From Halictus rubicundus (lineage: Eukaryota; Arthropoda; Insecta; Hymenoptera; Halictidae), in contig NW_027488695.1 of assembly GCF_050948215.1 (NCBI RefSeq), positions 186,001-250,000 on the forward strand: 64,000 nt of DNA. Direction: 5' to 3'. Shown one piece after another: positions 19,177 to 29,961 of this stretch. The stretch's first letter is position 1; each line of letters starts with the position of its first letter. The position numbers were made by a program, and so were the translations under genes. The notes under the pieces were generated by a model. It made no database searches and was not told the origin of the DNA. It saw only the letters and a program-made list of their open reading frames with translations.

Positions 19177-19196
19177 TGGTAACGCCGACGTGATTT
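19177..19196 (+). other. Element B primer binding site, tRNA-Trp-like
   Basis: TGGTAACGCCGACGTGATTT starts 3 bases after the LTR. It matches the complement of the tRNA-Trp 3' end as I recall it (TGGTGACCCCGACGTGATTT) at 18 of 20 positions, so reverse transcription is probably primed by tRNA-Trp. Confidence 0.65.
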
Positions 19197-19238
19197 TCGA
19201 TAAATTTTAAAAGTTGAAAGTTTAGTGTTGCGATCGCG

Positions 19239-20069
19239 ATGGCTAATAACGGGAGTGAACAAGCATCAAACGAAGTAAACAAGGTGGCAATAAAAGTACC
19301 ACCCTTCTGGAGCAGCAATCCATCACTATGGTTTCGACAACTCGAAATTCAGTTCGCGCTGAATGGAATTACGGCAGACATGACCATGTTTTATTACGCC
19401 ATGTCCCAATTAGAACTGAAATACCTACAAGAAGTCGAGGACGTGGTGAACAATCTCCCAGCAACTGGAAAATACGACCGCTTCAAAGATGAACTCATCC
19501 GCCGATTATCCAAATCCGAGGAACAGCGTATCAAGCAGTTACTCGAACAGGAGGAAATTGGTGACAGAACACCGTCGCAATTTTTACGACATTTGAAAAC
19601 GTTAGCCGGAGACAATACATTGTCGGAAAATTTCCTAAGGACAATGTGGCTGAATCGACTCCCAGCATCCATGAGGACAGTCTTAGCCACCCGGATGGAC
19701 GAAACCGTGGACAAGATGGCAACACTAGCGGACAAAATAAATGAGATAACACCGATCGGACATTGCGCAGCAGTCACTCCGAATCCAGAAATAGCAGCGT
19801 TGTGCGAGCAAATAACTCGACTCACACAAGAGGTTGCCGAATTAAAAATGAACCAACGGCAAAGCAGAAGCAACTTCCGTGGTCCAGGACGTGGAGGATG
19901 GAGACGAGGGAGCCGTAATCGCAGCCGTAATCGCAGCCGTAGCCGCAGCCCAAGTCCATCCCAACCAGGAGTGTGCTGGTACCATCGGAGGTTCGGAGAC
20001 AAGTCGACGAGATGTACAACGCCCTGCACATACGTCCAACACCAGGGAAACGAAGCCGATCGACGCTAG
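19239..20069 (+). CDS. Element B Gag
   Basis: 276 codons from ATG 19239 to TAG 20067-20069. Residues about 15-160 match the DUF7041-type Gag region of insect Gypsy elements: VPPFWSSNPSLWFRQLEIQF, then AMSQLELKYLQEV, ELIRRLSKSEEQRIKQLL and PSQFLRHLKTLAG. Residues about 205-240 are a basic Arg/Ser/Gly tract (GGWRRGSRNRSRNRSRSRSP), likely RNA-binding. A C-terminal CWYHRRFGDKSTRCTTPC gives a C-x3-H...C-x3-C metal site typical of this Gag type. Gag forms the cytoplasmic particle and packages element RNA. The last codons overlap pol, reached by -1 frameshifting. Confidence 0.92.
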   Translation: MANNGSEQASNEVNKVAIKVPPFWSSNPSLWFRQLEIQFALNGITADMTMFYYAMSQLELKYLQEVEDVVNNLPATGKYDRFKDELIRRLSKSEEQRIKQLLEQEEIGDRTPSQFLRHLKTLAGDNTLSENFLRTMWLNRLPASMRTVLATRMDETVDKMATLADKINEITPIGHCAAVTPNPEIAALCEQITRLTQEVAELKMNQRQSRSNFRGPGRGGWRRGSRNRSRNRSRSRSPSPSQPGVCWYHRRFGDKSTRCTTPCTYVQHQGNEADRR

Positions 20070-23000
20070 ATGCGGCAGAGCCTGTCGATCCCTCTACGAG
20101 CCGCTTATTTTTAACCGACAAGCAGAGTAAGGTACAGTTCCTTATTGATACCGGTGCCGACATAAGCGTATACCCGCGTAGTTTTGTAAGGGGACAACCC
20201 CCAAAGTCAACATTTCTTTTATATGCCGCGAACGATTCGACCATCTCGACGTATGGCGACATTGTTTTAAACCTAAATTTTGGATTGCGGCGCGTTATAA
20301 AATGGACTTTTATTATCGCGGATATTTCGAAACCCATAATCGGCGCAGATTTATTAAAATATTACGGCTTGCTGGTAGATATTAGAAATAAGCGATTGAT
20401 CGACAATACGACAAATCTATCGATTCAAGGACAATTGGGTGTCGCAGACTTAAATTGTATCAAAACAATTGCCGGCGACTCTCCGTACCATAAGATCCTT
20501 GCCGAATATAAAGACATTACTATCCCAACGCGCGCAGGTGTAGTCGCGAAACATAGAATCACCCATCACATCAAAGTAACACCGGGTCCCACAGTTTTTG
20601 CAAAACCGCGCAGATTAACTCCTGATAAGTTAAAGATCGTTAAACAGGAATTCGAGTATTTGTTTTCAGAAGGCATAATTCGACCGTCGAAGAGCCCATG
20701 GGCCTCACCTCTCCACCTAGTCCCTAAAAAGGATCAGGGCTGGAGACCGTGTGGTGACTATAGAGCTTTGAACGCACGTACAGTTCCCGATCGATATCCA
20801 CTACCACACATCGAAGATTTTTCCCACTCACTGTTTGGAAAACGCATTTTCTCAAAGGTAGACCTTGTCAAGGCTTATCATCAAATCCCGATCGAACCGT
20901 CAGATATAGAGAAGACAGCAATTACCACACCCTTTGGTCTGTTTGAGTATGCGAAAATGCCGTTTGGTTTAATGAACGCCGCTCAGACATTCCAAAGGTT
21001 CATAAACGAAGTTTTACACGGTTTAGATTTCTGTTACGCGTATTTAGACGATATTTTTATAGCTTCTTGTAGCGAAGAAGAACATTTTTCCCATATCCGT
21101 CAACTTTTCGCACGACTTCAAGATTACGGTATTGTTATTAATCCTGCAAAATGCATATTTGGTCAAGATACCATAGAATCTTTGGGCTACACTATTAACG
21201 CAGAAGGAACAAGTCCCAACTCGGAAAAAGTAGATTCAATTGTAAAGTTTCCACAGCCTAAAAACGTAAAGGAATTAAGAAGATTTTTGGGAATGATAAA
21301 TTTTTACCGTCGTTTTATTCCAAATGCAGCTAGATTACTGGTTCCTTTAACAGATTTACTCAAAGGTGCACCTCCTCGCGGTAATCCCGAAATTATATGG
21401 TCAACCGAAGCAACAATAGCCTTCAAGCAGGTAAAAGAAGCCCTTGCGGAAGCTACCCTCCTAACGCATCCACTACCTGGTGCGAAACTCTGCATCAGTG
21501 TAGATGCATCAGATTATGCAATGGGAGCGGCGCTTCAGCAATGGGTAGATGGCACCTGGCAACCGTTGTCATTTTTTACAAAAACTCTGTCATCTGCACA
21601 ACGCAAGTATAGTGCATATGACAGAGAACTTTTAGCAGTTTACTCCGCGGTCAAAAGATTCAGATACCAATTAGAGGGCCATGTTTTCACTATTTTCACT
21701 GATCATAAACCATTAATCTTTGCTTTTAAACAACGCCCCGAAAAAGCTTCACCTAGACAATTCCGCTATCTTGATTTTATTGGACAATTTTCAACTGATA
21801 TACAGCACGTAAGCGGGAAAAATAACATAGTCGCTGATACACTATCACGGGTTGAACAAATAAGCAAAGTAGTCAATCATACAGAAATGGCTCTGTCTCA
21901 ACAGGCAGATGAAGAGCTTCGAAGCCTCTTACTGTCTGAGACAGCCCTTAAATTAAAGAAGATACGTTTTCCAACCAGTGAAGGTGACGTAGAAGTCTTT
22001 TGCGATATCTCCACCTCTAGCATTCGCCCATACGTACCGAAAGATCTGCGAAAAAGAATTTTTAACAGTTTACATGGATTATCGCACCCTAGTATTAAGT
22101 CAACTCGAAAATTAATAACCGACCGTTTCGTCTGGCCTTCAGTAAATAAAGACTGTTATAAGTGGTCCAAAGAATGTATTCCATGCCAGAAAAATAAAAT
22201 TACACGACAAACAAAGTCACCCGTAGGTAATTTTTCAGTACCCAGCGCACGTTTTAGTCACATACATATCGACATTGTTGGTCCATTACCGAGTTCGCAA
22301 GGTTTTAAATATTGTTTCACTTGCGTAGACCGATTTACTCGCTGGCCAGAAGCTATACCTATCGAAGATATATCAGCCGAAACAGTAGCAAATACTCTTT
22401 TGAATGGCTGGATATCACGTTTTGGAGTTCCAAATTTTATTACTAGTGACCAAGGAAGGCAATTCGAGTCACAACTTTTTAAAGAGTTAACTCGATGCCT
22501 TGGTTCACACCATATCCACACTACAGCTTTCCATCCCGCAGCTAATGGTATGGTGGAAAGATTGCACAAACAGTTAAAATCAGCCATCCGATGTCACGAA
22601 ACAGAAAATTGGGTTGAAATACTTCCATTGGTATTGCTAGGCATACGTTCCACATATAAAGACGATATTCAAGCAACTCCAGCAGAGATGGTGTATGGTT
22701 CTAGTTTGAAATTACCAGGAGAATTTTTTACGTCCGATAAAGAACAAACCGTAAGTTCCGACTTTGTTACCCAATTGAAACGAAATATGCAGAATATCCG
22801 ACCACGACCAGCATCACGACACGGTTCATCTAATACATTCATTCATAAAGACCTGAAAACAGCTTCACATGTATTTTTAAGACATGATGCAACAAAACGA
22901 TCATTACAACCGTTGTATGACGGATCATATAAAGTCATTAAGCGAAATGATAAACATTTTACTATTATAATAGGATCACAGGAAAGAACCGTATCAATCG

Positions 23001-23194
23001 ATCGACTCAAACCAGCGCATATAGATATAGAACATTCCGAATCACAAACTGAAACTACACTTCCGAGTCTACCATCAAGCGCAGCCAATCAACCAAATAC
23101 CAATAAAAAAACGAAAGGTATTTTAAAACAGTCAGCGCCGATTAAAACTCGTTATGGACGAGTCATTAGGTTTACCGATAGGTATAAGGCATAA
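19973..23194 (+). CDS. Element B Pol: protease, RT, RNase H, integrase
   Basis: The open frame spans 1,073 codons; translation should enter it at about 20048 by -1 frameshift, not at the ATG at 19973. Positions counted from 19973: protease FLIDTGADISVY (D59); reverse transcriptase with WRPCGDYRALNARTVPDRYP and catalytic YLDD at 357-360; RNase H with DASDYAMGAA (D511), RELLAVY and TDHKPL; integrase with an H-H-C-C zinc finger (about 700-740, CIPCQKNK) and catalytic D767 (HIDIVGPLP), D826 (TSDQGRQF) and E862 (MVERLHK), a D,D35E spacing. The tail is Ser/Thr-rich and ends near TRYGRVIRFTDRY. All catalytic residues are present with no stops, so the copy may be competent. It copies RNA to DNA and integrates it. 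Confidence 0.95.
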   Translation: MLVPSEVRRQVDEMYNALHIRPTPGKRSRSTLDAAEPVDPSTSRLFLTDKQSKVQFLIDTGADISVYPRSFVRGQPPKSTFLLYAANDSTISTYGDIVLNLNFGLRRVIKWTFIIADISKPIIGADLLKYYGLLVDIRNKRLIDNTTNLSIQGQLGVADLNCIKTIAGDSPYHKILAEYKDITIPTRAGVVAKHRITHHIKVTPGPTVFAKPRRLTPDKLKIVKQEFEYLFSEGIIRPSKSPWASPLHLVPKKDQGWRPCGDYRALNARTVPDRYPLPHIEDFSHSLFGKRIFSKVDLVKAYHQIPIEPSDIEKTAITTPFGLFEYAKMPFGLMNAAQTFQRFINEVLHGLDFCYAYLDDIFIASCSEEEHFSHIRQLFARLQDYGIVINPAKCIFGQDTIESLGYTINAEGTSPNSEKVDSIVKFPQPKNVKELRRFLGMINFYRRFIPNAARLLVPLTDLLKGAPPRGNPEIIWSTEATIAFKQVKEALAEATLLTHPLPGAKLCISVDASDYAMGAALQQWVDGTWQPLSFFTKTLSSAQRKYSAYDRELLAVYSAVKRFRYQLEGHVFTIFTDHKPLIFAFKQRPEKASPRQFRYLDFIGQFSTDIQHVSGKNNIVADTLSRVEQISKVVNHTEMALSQQADEELRSLLLSETALKLKKIRFPTSEGDVEVFCDISTSSIRPYVPKDLRKRIFNSLHGLSHPSIKSTRKLITDRFVWPSVNKDCYKWSKECIPCQKNKITRQTKSPVGNFSVPSARFSHIHIDIVGPLPSSQGFKYCFTCVDRFTRWPEAIPIEDISAETVANTLLNGWISRFGVPNFITSDQGRQFESQLFKELTRCLGSHHIHTTAFHPAANGMVERLHKQLKSAIRCHETENWVEILPLVLLGIRSTYKDDIQATPAEMVYGSSLKLPGEFFTSDKEQTVSSDFVTQLKRNMQNIRPRPASRHGSSNTFIHKDLKTASHVFLRHDATKRSLQPLYDGSYKVIKRNDKHFTIIIGSQERTVSIDRLKPAHIDIEHSESQTETTLPSLPSSAANQPNTNKKTKGILKQSAPIKTRYGRVIRFTDRYKA
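20045..20090 (+). promoter_or_regulatory. Predicted -1 ribosomal frameshift site
   Basis: GGGAAAC at 20045-20051 is positioned as G-GGA-AAC in the gag frame, the canonical X-XXY-YYZ layout, 15 nt before the gag stop codon. After a 6-nt spacer, GATCGAC (20058-20064) can pair with GTCGATC (20084-20090) to give a 7-bp stem. Slipping back one base enters exactly the pol frame (protein reads PGKRSRSTLD). Heptamer, phase, spacer and stem all fit. Confidence 0.8.
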
Positions 23195-23260
23195 TAGTTT
23201 GTAAGAATACATGTAAATACTGTATATATTTTTTTACTGTATATAGCGTTATCACTGGCA

Positions 23261-23269
23261 AGGGGGTGA
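23261..23269 (+). other. Element B polypurine tract
   Basis: AGGGGGTGA directly precedes the 3' LTR, the expected plus-strand primer position; one T interrupts the purines. Confidence 0.7.
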
Positions 23270-23790
23270 TGTAGCGGTACGCGATTCGCATCGCAAGATG
23301 TTAGAGTTGACCGCCTGCAGATGTTAGGGTCTAAGGTAATAAAACCTACCCTGACTTTTGCAGGATGGCAGAAATTATTTTATTTCCGAATGACTTTACG
23401 GGTGTAGAAAATTTAACTACCCCATCATAAACGTTGCCAGCCGAGTACCGCTGGGCCTGTCCGACCGCGCGCCACGCGCGGTCCCGACAAGACCTTTTTT
23501 CCAAACATTTCGCGACCACCTTTGCCAGTGACCATAAACAACAGATGCGGGATTTCCTACCCCCGCGAAGCATAGCTCCGCCTTCCTATCTTCGGAAAGG
23601 TAACGCCTTTCCGAAGATCAGGATATAAAGGGAGGAAATCCAGAAAATCTACTACTTGTACCTCTTGCACTTCTCGCGCTTCGTGTCTACGTACTTTGTC
23701 TGTCGGTCTCATTGTACATTGAACACGCGATTAAATAAACAGACTATCCTGTTAAATAAACTGACTCTGTTTTGTGGTAACATAACCACA
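23270..23790 (+). repeat. Element B 3' LTR
   Basis: 521 bp, same length and ends as the 5' LTR, about six substitutions apart; followed by the second GCCTG of the target duplication. Confidence 0.95.
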
Positions 23791-26700
23791 GCCTGCAACA
23801 AATTTAACTTCTCATAAAATTATTACTACCGATAGCAGCCCTGTGAATATCAAACAATATAGATTTCCTCCTATACATAGACAGGAAATACATAAACAAA
23901 TTTCGGAACTATTAGAACAAAATATTATAGAAAAATCGTCATCTCCTTACAACTCTCCCGTCTGGATAGTTCGCAAGAAACCAGACTCCGCTGGCAATAA
24001 ACGATGGAGAATGGTTATCGATTTTCGTCATCTAAGCGAAAAAACCATCGGCGACGCGTACCCTTTACCTAACATCGTAGATATTTTAGATCAGCTCGGA
24101 AGAGCTAAATATTTCAGTGTTTTAGATCTCGCTTCGGGATTTCATCAAATCCCAATGAATAAATCAGACGCAGAGAAAACTGCTTTTTCTTCCCCTTACG
24201 GTCCCTACCAATTTTCGGGAATGCCTTTCGGATTAAAAAATGCCCATGCTACATTTCAAAAGTTAATGGATACCGTACTCACCGGTCTGCAAGGAACGGA
24301 AATGTTCGTTTACATGGACGACATAGTCCTATACGCGAGTTCTCTTCAAGAACATTCAATAAAATTTAATAAACTAGCTAACAGATTAAAATCCGCTAAC
24401 CTCCGCCTTCAGCCCGAGAAATGTAAATTCTTATGTAGGGAAGTACATTACTTAAGCCACATGATTTCAGAATCTGGTATTAAACCAGATCCTAGTAAAA
24501 TCTCCGCTATCGAAAATTTTCCAACACCCCGCACACCGCGAAACATTAAACAATTCCTCGGCCTTAGCGGGTATTATCGTCGATTCATACAGAACTTCTC
24601 CGGTATATAAAAACCACTCACATCACCTTTAAAGAAAGGTACAAAGTTCCGCTGGCAAGAAGAACAGGAAAAATCGTTCGTACATTTAAAAAAAGCACTA
24701 TGCCAACAACCGATACTCCAGTATCCAGATTTTAATAAACAATTTATAGTAACCACAGACGCTTCAAATCACGCTATCGGAGGCATTATCAGTCAAGGTG
24801 AAATTGGAAACGATTTGCCTGTAGATTTTGCATCTCGCACGTTAAATCTAGCCGAAATGAATTATTCGACCATTGAAAAAGAGCTCCTCGCCATTGTTTA
24901 TTGTACGCAACACTTCCGTCCTTATTTATATGGAAAACAGTTTTTGTTAGTCACTGACCACCAACCACTGGTCTGGCTACACAGGGTGAAAGATCCCACG
25001 TCCCGTCTCGTCCGTTGGCGACTAAAGCTTGCCGAGTTCGAGTACGAGATTAAATATAAACCGGGAAAGATAAATAATAATGCAGACGCCTTGTCTCGTA
25101 ACCCTCAAGTTTTAATAACGAACGCTCGCTCGGATGGGGAGGTGGACGAGAATCCGTGGGAAGGATTGGCCGAGTTCTTCGGAGAGGAGGGTCCCCCCTC
25201 CACCCCGGGTGCCTCCCCCTTGCTTCCAAACCTAGAGGAATCTACAGGTTCGTCGATAACTCCACCCCGCCTCAACGAAGAAAGAAGAAGAGGGAGAAGA
25301 AATTCCATGGAAAGAGAAAATTCGTCGGAGGATATTCAGCTGCCGTCCTTAGGGCCTCGGCCGGCTTCTAATCTTCCAGGAAATCTCGAAGGGTCTCCCA
25401 TCGATCTCCCAGAGACATCGAGCACCTGCCCGGATAACGGAATGTCGTCCTTAGGGCCTCGGCCGACACCGAACCTTCCAGGAAGCTCAGATGAAACCTC
25501 TGAAAACTCCGACGCTCCGAACAAACACGAGAACAGCGGGCTGCCGTCCTTAGGGGCTCGACCAGCGCTTGACTCGTCGGACCGCCGAGAAACAATAGAA
25601 TTTCCTTTCACAACGGACAGCTGTGAGGACAACCGGTTGCCGTCCTTAGGGGCTCGGCACAGTCCAGAACCTCCAGATACTCCGGAAGACGCGGAAGACG
25701 CTCCAAATATTTCCGAAGACAAAGAATCTTCGTCTCTCTCCGAATCACCGGCATCATCCGGATCAGTCTATGACCCTAAAAGCAGACAAAAGGAAGAAAA
25801 AAGTTAAGCAACCGCCGATTCCCAAACCACCGCCAGAACCACCTGACGGAAGTGAGGAATTATCTTCCTCCGACGAGGGAAATCTCTCCGAAACAGACTC
25901 GGAAATCGAAGAAGATTACCCCGTATCTAATATTATCGAATCCAGGGATTGCCTGTACATGAGGAAGGACAACCTCATCTATTTTATTACTACAGCAGGA
26001 GATCCGTTCGACCAAGGCGCACGCTTGATCCAAGATTTTGCCAAACTACCATTACACATTAATTTGAAATTAGGAAAGCCCGATGTGAAAACGATAAATA
26101 GAAGAAGATATATTGCATTGCCCATAGCTAAGAGGCCGGAAGAGTTTGTTGACAAAGAGATACTAAAGAAAAACTTCGACAAATTGCAAGACATAATTTA
26201 TGAAGAAGCAATCAGCTCGTTTTCCATCAGCTATCCATCAAAAACTGATAAAGTAAATTACACTAGCCTAAAGGAACAGCTAGAAGAAAAATTTCTACAT
26301 GCCCCGGTTCAAATTACCGTTTGCAAGAATCTCGTAAAAATTCCATTATTGTCAAAAAGATACAGAATACTAGAAGAATTTCATGCCGCCACACCTTCAG
26401 GACACAAAGGTGTTACAAAAACATATAATAGGATTCGCCAGTACTTTTTCTGGGAAAATATGAAAAAAGATGTACAAAATTTTATTCAAAACTGCCTAAA
26501 CTGCCAATTAAAAAAATTAGTAAGAGTAAAAAACAAGCAACCCATGACTCTCACCGACACGCCAGGAAAGGCATTTGATAAAATTTCAATGGACATGGTA
26601 GGACCACTGCCAGTCACATACAAGCATAACAAATACCTATTAACGATACAGGATTTATTAACCAAATATTCTCTGGCTATCCCAATCCCAGATGGATCTG

Positions 26701-27340
26701 CAAAAACCATCGCTCAAGCATTTCTAAACAATTTTATATGTAAATTCGGTACACCAAAATGCCTTTTAACAGATAGAGGAAAAAATTGTATGAGTTCTAT
26801 AATAAAGCACATGCTGAAAAAATTCAAAATCCAACACGTTTTAATATCCCCGTATCATCCCCAAACTAACGGTTCACTCGAAAGGGCTCACCACGTCTTC
26901 ATCGAATATTTAAAGCACTACATTGGGAATAAAAGCCAATAGGATGATTGTATAAATGCAGCCATCTTTGCGTATAACACTAGCGTTCACGAAGGAACCA
27001 AGTACACACCGCATCATTTGATTTTTGGAGATATCGCTCGACCACCCCTTACGAATGAAATAATAAAAGAAGAAAACGAAGAAACATACGTAACACATCT
27101 AATAGAACATATAAAAAATCTTCATGACCTCCAAAGCAGAGCAAGAAACAATTTAATATCAGCCAAAGAAAGATCGAAATATTATTATGACAGAAAGATT
27201 CATCCGCAACAGTTAAAGATCGGAGATAACGTCTTCGCCTTAGCCTTAAGAAAAAACAAATTTAGCAATCAGTATTCAGGCCCGTACAGAGTAATAGAAA
27301 TATTACCTAACAATAATATTAAAGTATACAGGGTGGCCCA
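23791..27340 (+). pseudogene. Element A pol, RT to integrase (copy 1)
   Basis: Resumes in the protease-segment frame. RT: PYNSPVWIVRKK, WRMVIDFRHL, GMPFGLKNA and VYMDDIVLYAS (24309-24341). TAA at 24608-24610 breaks the RT-RNase H junction. RNase H: TTDASNHAIGG, EKELLAIVY and TDHQPLVWLH. An acidic Pro/Ser linker follows with four imperfect repeats of a LPSLGxRP motif. Near 25777-25781 one extra base shifts the frame. Integrase (25815 on): HKGVTKTYNRIRQ zinc finger, CLNCQLKK, MDMVGPLP, LLTDRGKN, NGSLERAH, then TAG at 26940-26942 replacing a Trp codon. A GPY/F-type C-terminal motif (YSGPYRVIEILP) is present. Coding homology ends near 27340. Confidence 0.85.
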
Positions 27341-27680
27341 CATAACTCTGAACAGCTCAATATCTCGAAAACTATGCCATCGATTTTAAAGTTCTTAGCC
27401 TTAAATTGCATGGAACTGAAGGGCCTTTCTGACTACATAAACGTGAAGTGGCCTCCCTTCCCCTTTAGCGGGGGAGGGGAGGTACCTTTGTAATTTTAAA
27501 TGGAACCCCCTATAAAATGTTACATATTTAGATTCTACCGGAAAAAACAAGTCAATTTTGTCTGAAACATTTTTTTGTCAGATACTTCCATGATGAGATA
27601 TAACAGTTTGAAGTTTCGAGTTGTAGGTACTTGAAGCGCTCGGAAATAGCGTTATGGAATTATACGCGCTTGAGTCCTTG
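27341..27680. other. Unassigned 340-bp segment between two pol copies
   Basis: Starts GGGTGGCCCACATAACTC, where copy 1 loses pol homology, and ends where copy 2 begins. It contains a C/G-run inverted repeat (CTCCCTTCCCCTTTAGCGGG, then GGGAGGGGAGG, about 27452-27482). No ORF of note. It may be an unrelated insertion or the 5' end of a rearranged copy. Confidence 0.5.
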
Positions 27681-29916
27681 AGAGCTCCTCGCCATTGTTT
27701 ATTGTACGCAGCACTTCCGTCCTTATTTATACGGAAAACAGTTTCTATTAGTCACTGACCACCAACCACTGGTCTGGCTACACCGGGTGAAAGATCCCAC
27801 GTCCCGTCTCGTCCGTTGGCGACTAAAGCTTGCCGAGTTCGAGTACCAGATTAAATATAAACCGGGAAAGATAAACAATAATGCAGACGCCTTGTCCCGT
27901 AACCCCCAAGTTCTAATAACGAATGCTCGCTCGGATGAGGTGGTGGAAGAGAATCCGTGGGAAGGATTGGCCGAGTTCTTCGGAGAGGAGGATTCCCCCT
28001 CCTCCCCGGGTACCTCCCCCTTGCTTCCAACCTTAGAGGAATCTACGGGTTCATCGACAACTCCACCCAGCATCAACGAAGAAAGAAGACGAAGAGGGAG
28101 AAGAAATTCCTTGGAAAGAGAAACTTCCTCGGGGGATATTCAGCTGCCGTCCTTAGGGCCTCGGCCAGCTTCTAATCTTCCAGGAAATCTCGAAGGGTCT
28201 CCCATCAATCTCCCAGAGACATCGAGCACCTGCCCGGATAACGGAATGCCGTCCTTAGGGCCTCGGCCGACACCGAACCTTCCAGGAAGCTCAGATGAAA
28301 CCTCTGAGAACGCCGACGCTCCGAACAAATACGAGAACAGCGGGCTGCCGTCCTTAGGGGCACGACCAGCGCTCGACTCGTCGGACCGCCGAGAAACATT
28401 GGAATTCCCCTCCACTACGGACAGCTGCGAGGACAACGGGTTGCCGTCCTTAGGGGCTCGGCACGGTACAGAACCTCCAGACACTCCAGAAGACGCGGAA
28501 GACGCTCCAAATATTTCAGAAGACAGAGAATCTTCGACTACCTCCGAATAACCGGCATCATCCGGATCAGTCTACGACCCTAGGGCAGACAAGAGGAAGA
28601 AGAAAATTAAACAACCGCCAATCCCTAAACCACCGCCAGAACCGCCTGACGGAAGCGAGGAATTATCTTCCTCCGACGAGGGAAATCTCTCCGAAACAGA
28701 CTCGGAATTCGAAGAAGATTACCCCGTATCTAATATTACCGAATCCAGGGATTGCCTATACATGAGGAAGGACAACCTCATTTACTTTATCACAACAGCA
28801 GGAGATCCGTTCGACGAAGGCGCGCGCTTGATACAAGATTTTGCCAAATTACCATTGCATATTAATTTAAAACTGGGAAAGCCTGATGTAAAAACAGTTA
28901 ACAGGAGAAGATATATAGCATTACCCATTGCCAAGAGGCCGGAAGAATTAGTCGACAAAGAAATATTGAAGAAAAACTTCGACAAATTACAAGATATAAT
29001 TTACGAAGAAGCTATTAGCTCGTTTTCCATTAGCTGCCCATCAAAAAATGATAAAGTAAATTACTCTAGTCTGAAAGAAGAGCTAGAAAGAAAATTCTTA
29101 CACGCCCCAGTTCAAATTACCATCTGTAAAAATCTTGTAAAAATTCCGTTGCTATCAAAAAGATATAAAATACTAGAAGAATTTCATGCCGCCACAATAG
29201 CAGGACACAAGGGTGTCACTAAAACATATAGCCGAATTCGCCAGTACTTCTACTGGGAGAACATGAAAAAGGACGTACAAAACTTCATTCAGAACTGTTT
29301 AAATTGCCAGCTAAAGAAATTAGTAAGAGTAAAGAATAAGCAACCCATGACTCTCACCGATACGCCTGGAAGAGCATTCGATAAAATTTCTATGGACATG
29401 GTAGGACCACTGCCTGTCACATACAAACACAACAAATATCTGTTAACAATACAAGACTTATTAACTAAATACTCTCTGGCTATTCCAATTCCGGATGGCT
29501 CCGCAAAAACGATAGCTCAAGCATTCTTAAACAGTTACATATATAAATTCGGTACACCAAAATGCCTTTTAATAGACAACAGGACAACGCTACCAAATGC
29601 AACAATCAAATACATATTGAAGAAATTTAAAATTCAGCGCGTCCACACGAACGGCTCCCCAGAAATCTCTCATTACATCTTTACGGAGCATTTGAAACAA
29701 CATGTTGACAATGAGATTCAATGGGACGATAGCATAAATTCTGCTACTTTCGCTTATAACACAAGCACTCACGAAGCCACAGGATTTGCGCCTCACCTTC
29801 TAATATTCGGAGACACCGCACGACCACTCCCTGCATATAAAATCCCAGACGAGGATACAGCACTCGAAGAATTACAGAATTTCGAAGATTCCAGCTCCCC
29901 TGGAGCGGAATGTTAA
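27681..29916 (+). pseudogene. Element A pol, RNase H to integrase (copy 2)
   Basis: Homologous to copy 1 from 24880 on (offset 2,801 bp at the start). It reads in one frame from 27682 to TAA 29914-29916 with a single in-frame stop, TAA at 28549-28551, where copy 1 has a Ser-Pro reading. It lacks the extra base that shifts copy 1 and keeps the Trp lost there (IQWDDSINSA). The zinc finger, MDMVGPLP and the second Asp (LLIDNRTT) are present. A small deletion removes the SPYHPQ region before the catalytic Glu (NGSPEISH), and the GPY/F end is missing. Both catalytic fitness and integrity are therefore lost. Confidence 0.85.
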
Positions 29917-29951
29917 AATTTAAAATTCTGCGAATTTTAAATTTTTCCCCC

Positions 29952-29961
29952 GGGAGGGAGG
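29952..29961 (+). other. Element A polypurine tract
   Basis: GGGAGGGAGG immediately before TGTCACGT, which opens the 3' LTR. Confidence 0.85.

Larger units (their letters stand above)
18653..23790 (+). mobile_element. Element B: structurally intact Ty3/Gypsy retrotransposon
   Basis: 5,138 bp bounded by 521-bp LTRs (TGTAGCGG...AACCACA) and a perfect 5-bp target duplication GCCTG (18648-18652 and 23791-23795). The LTRs differ at about six positions (about 1.2%). Internal order is primer site, gag, overlapping pol in the -1 frame, polypurine tract; no env-like ORF. Both ORFs are uninterrupted. It sits inside element A pol in the same orientation, so it is younger than A. Confidence 0.95.

Noticed and set aside
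19394..20337. Minus-strand frames of 171-211 codons opposite element B gag
   Set aside because: They lie antisense to a gene with clear domains and show only mirrored low-complexity Arg/Ser repeats.
25105..25722. Minus-strand frames opposite the element A Pro/Ser linker
   Set aside because: Shadows of the repetitive linker; the same pattern appears opposite copy 2.
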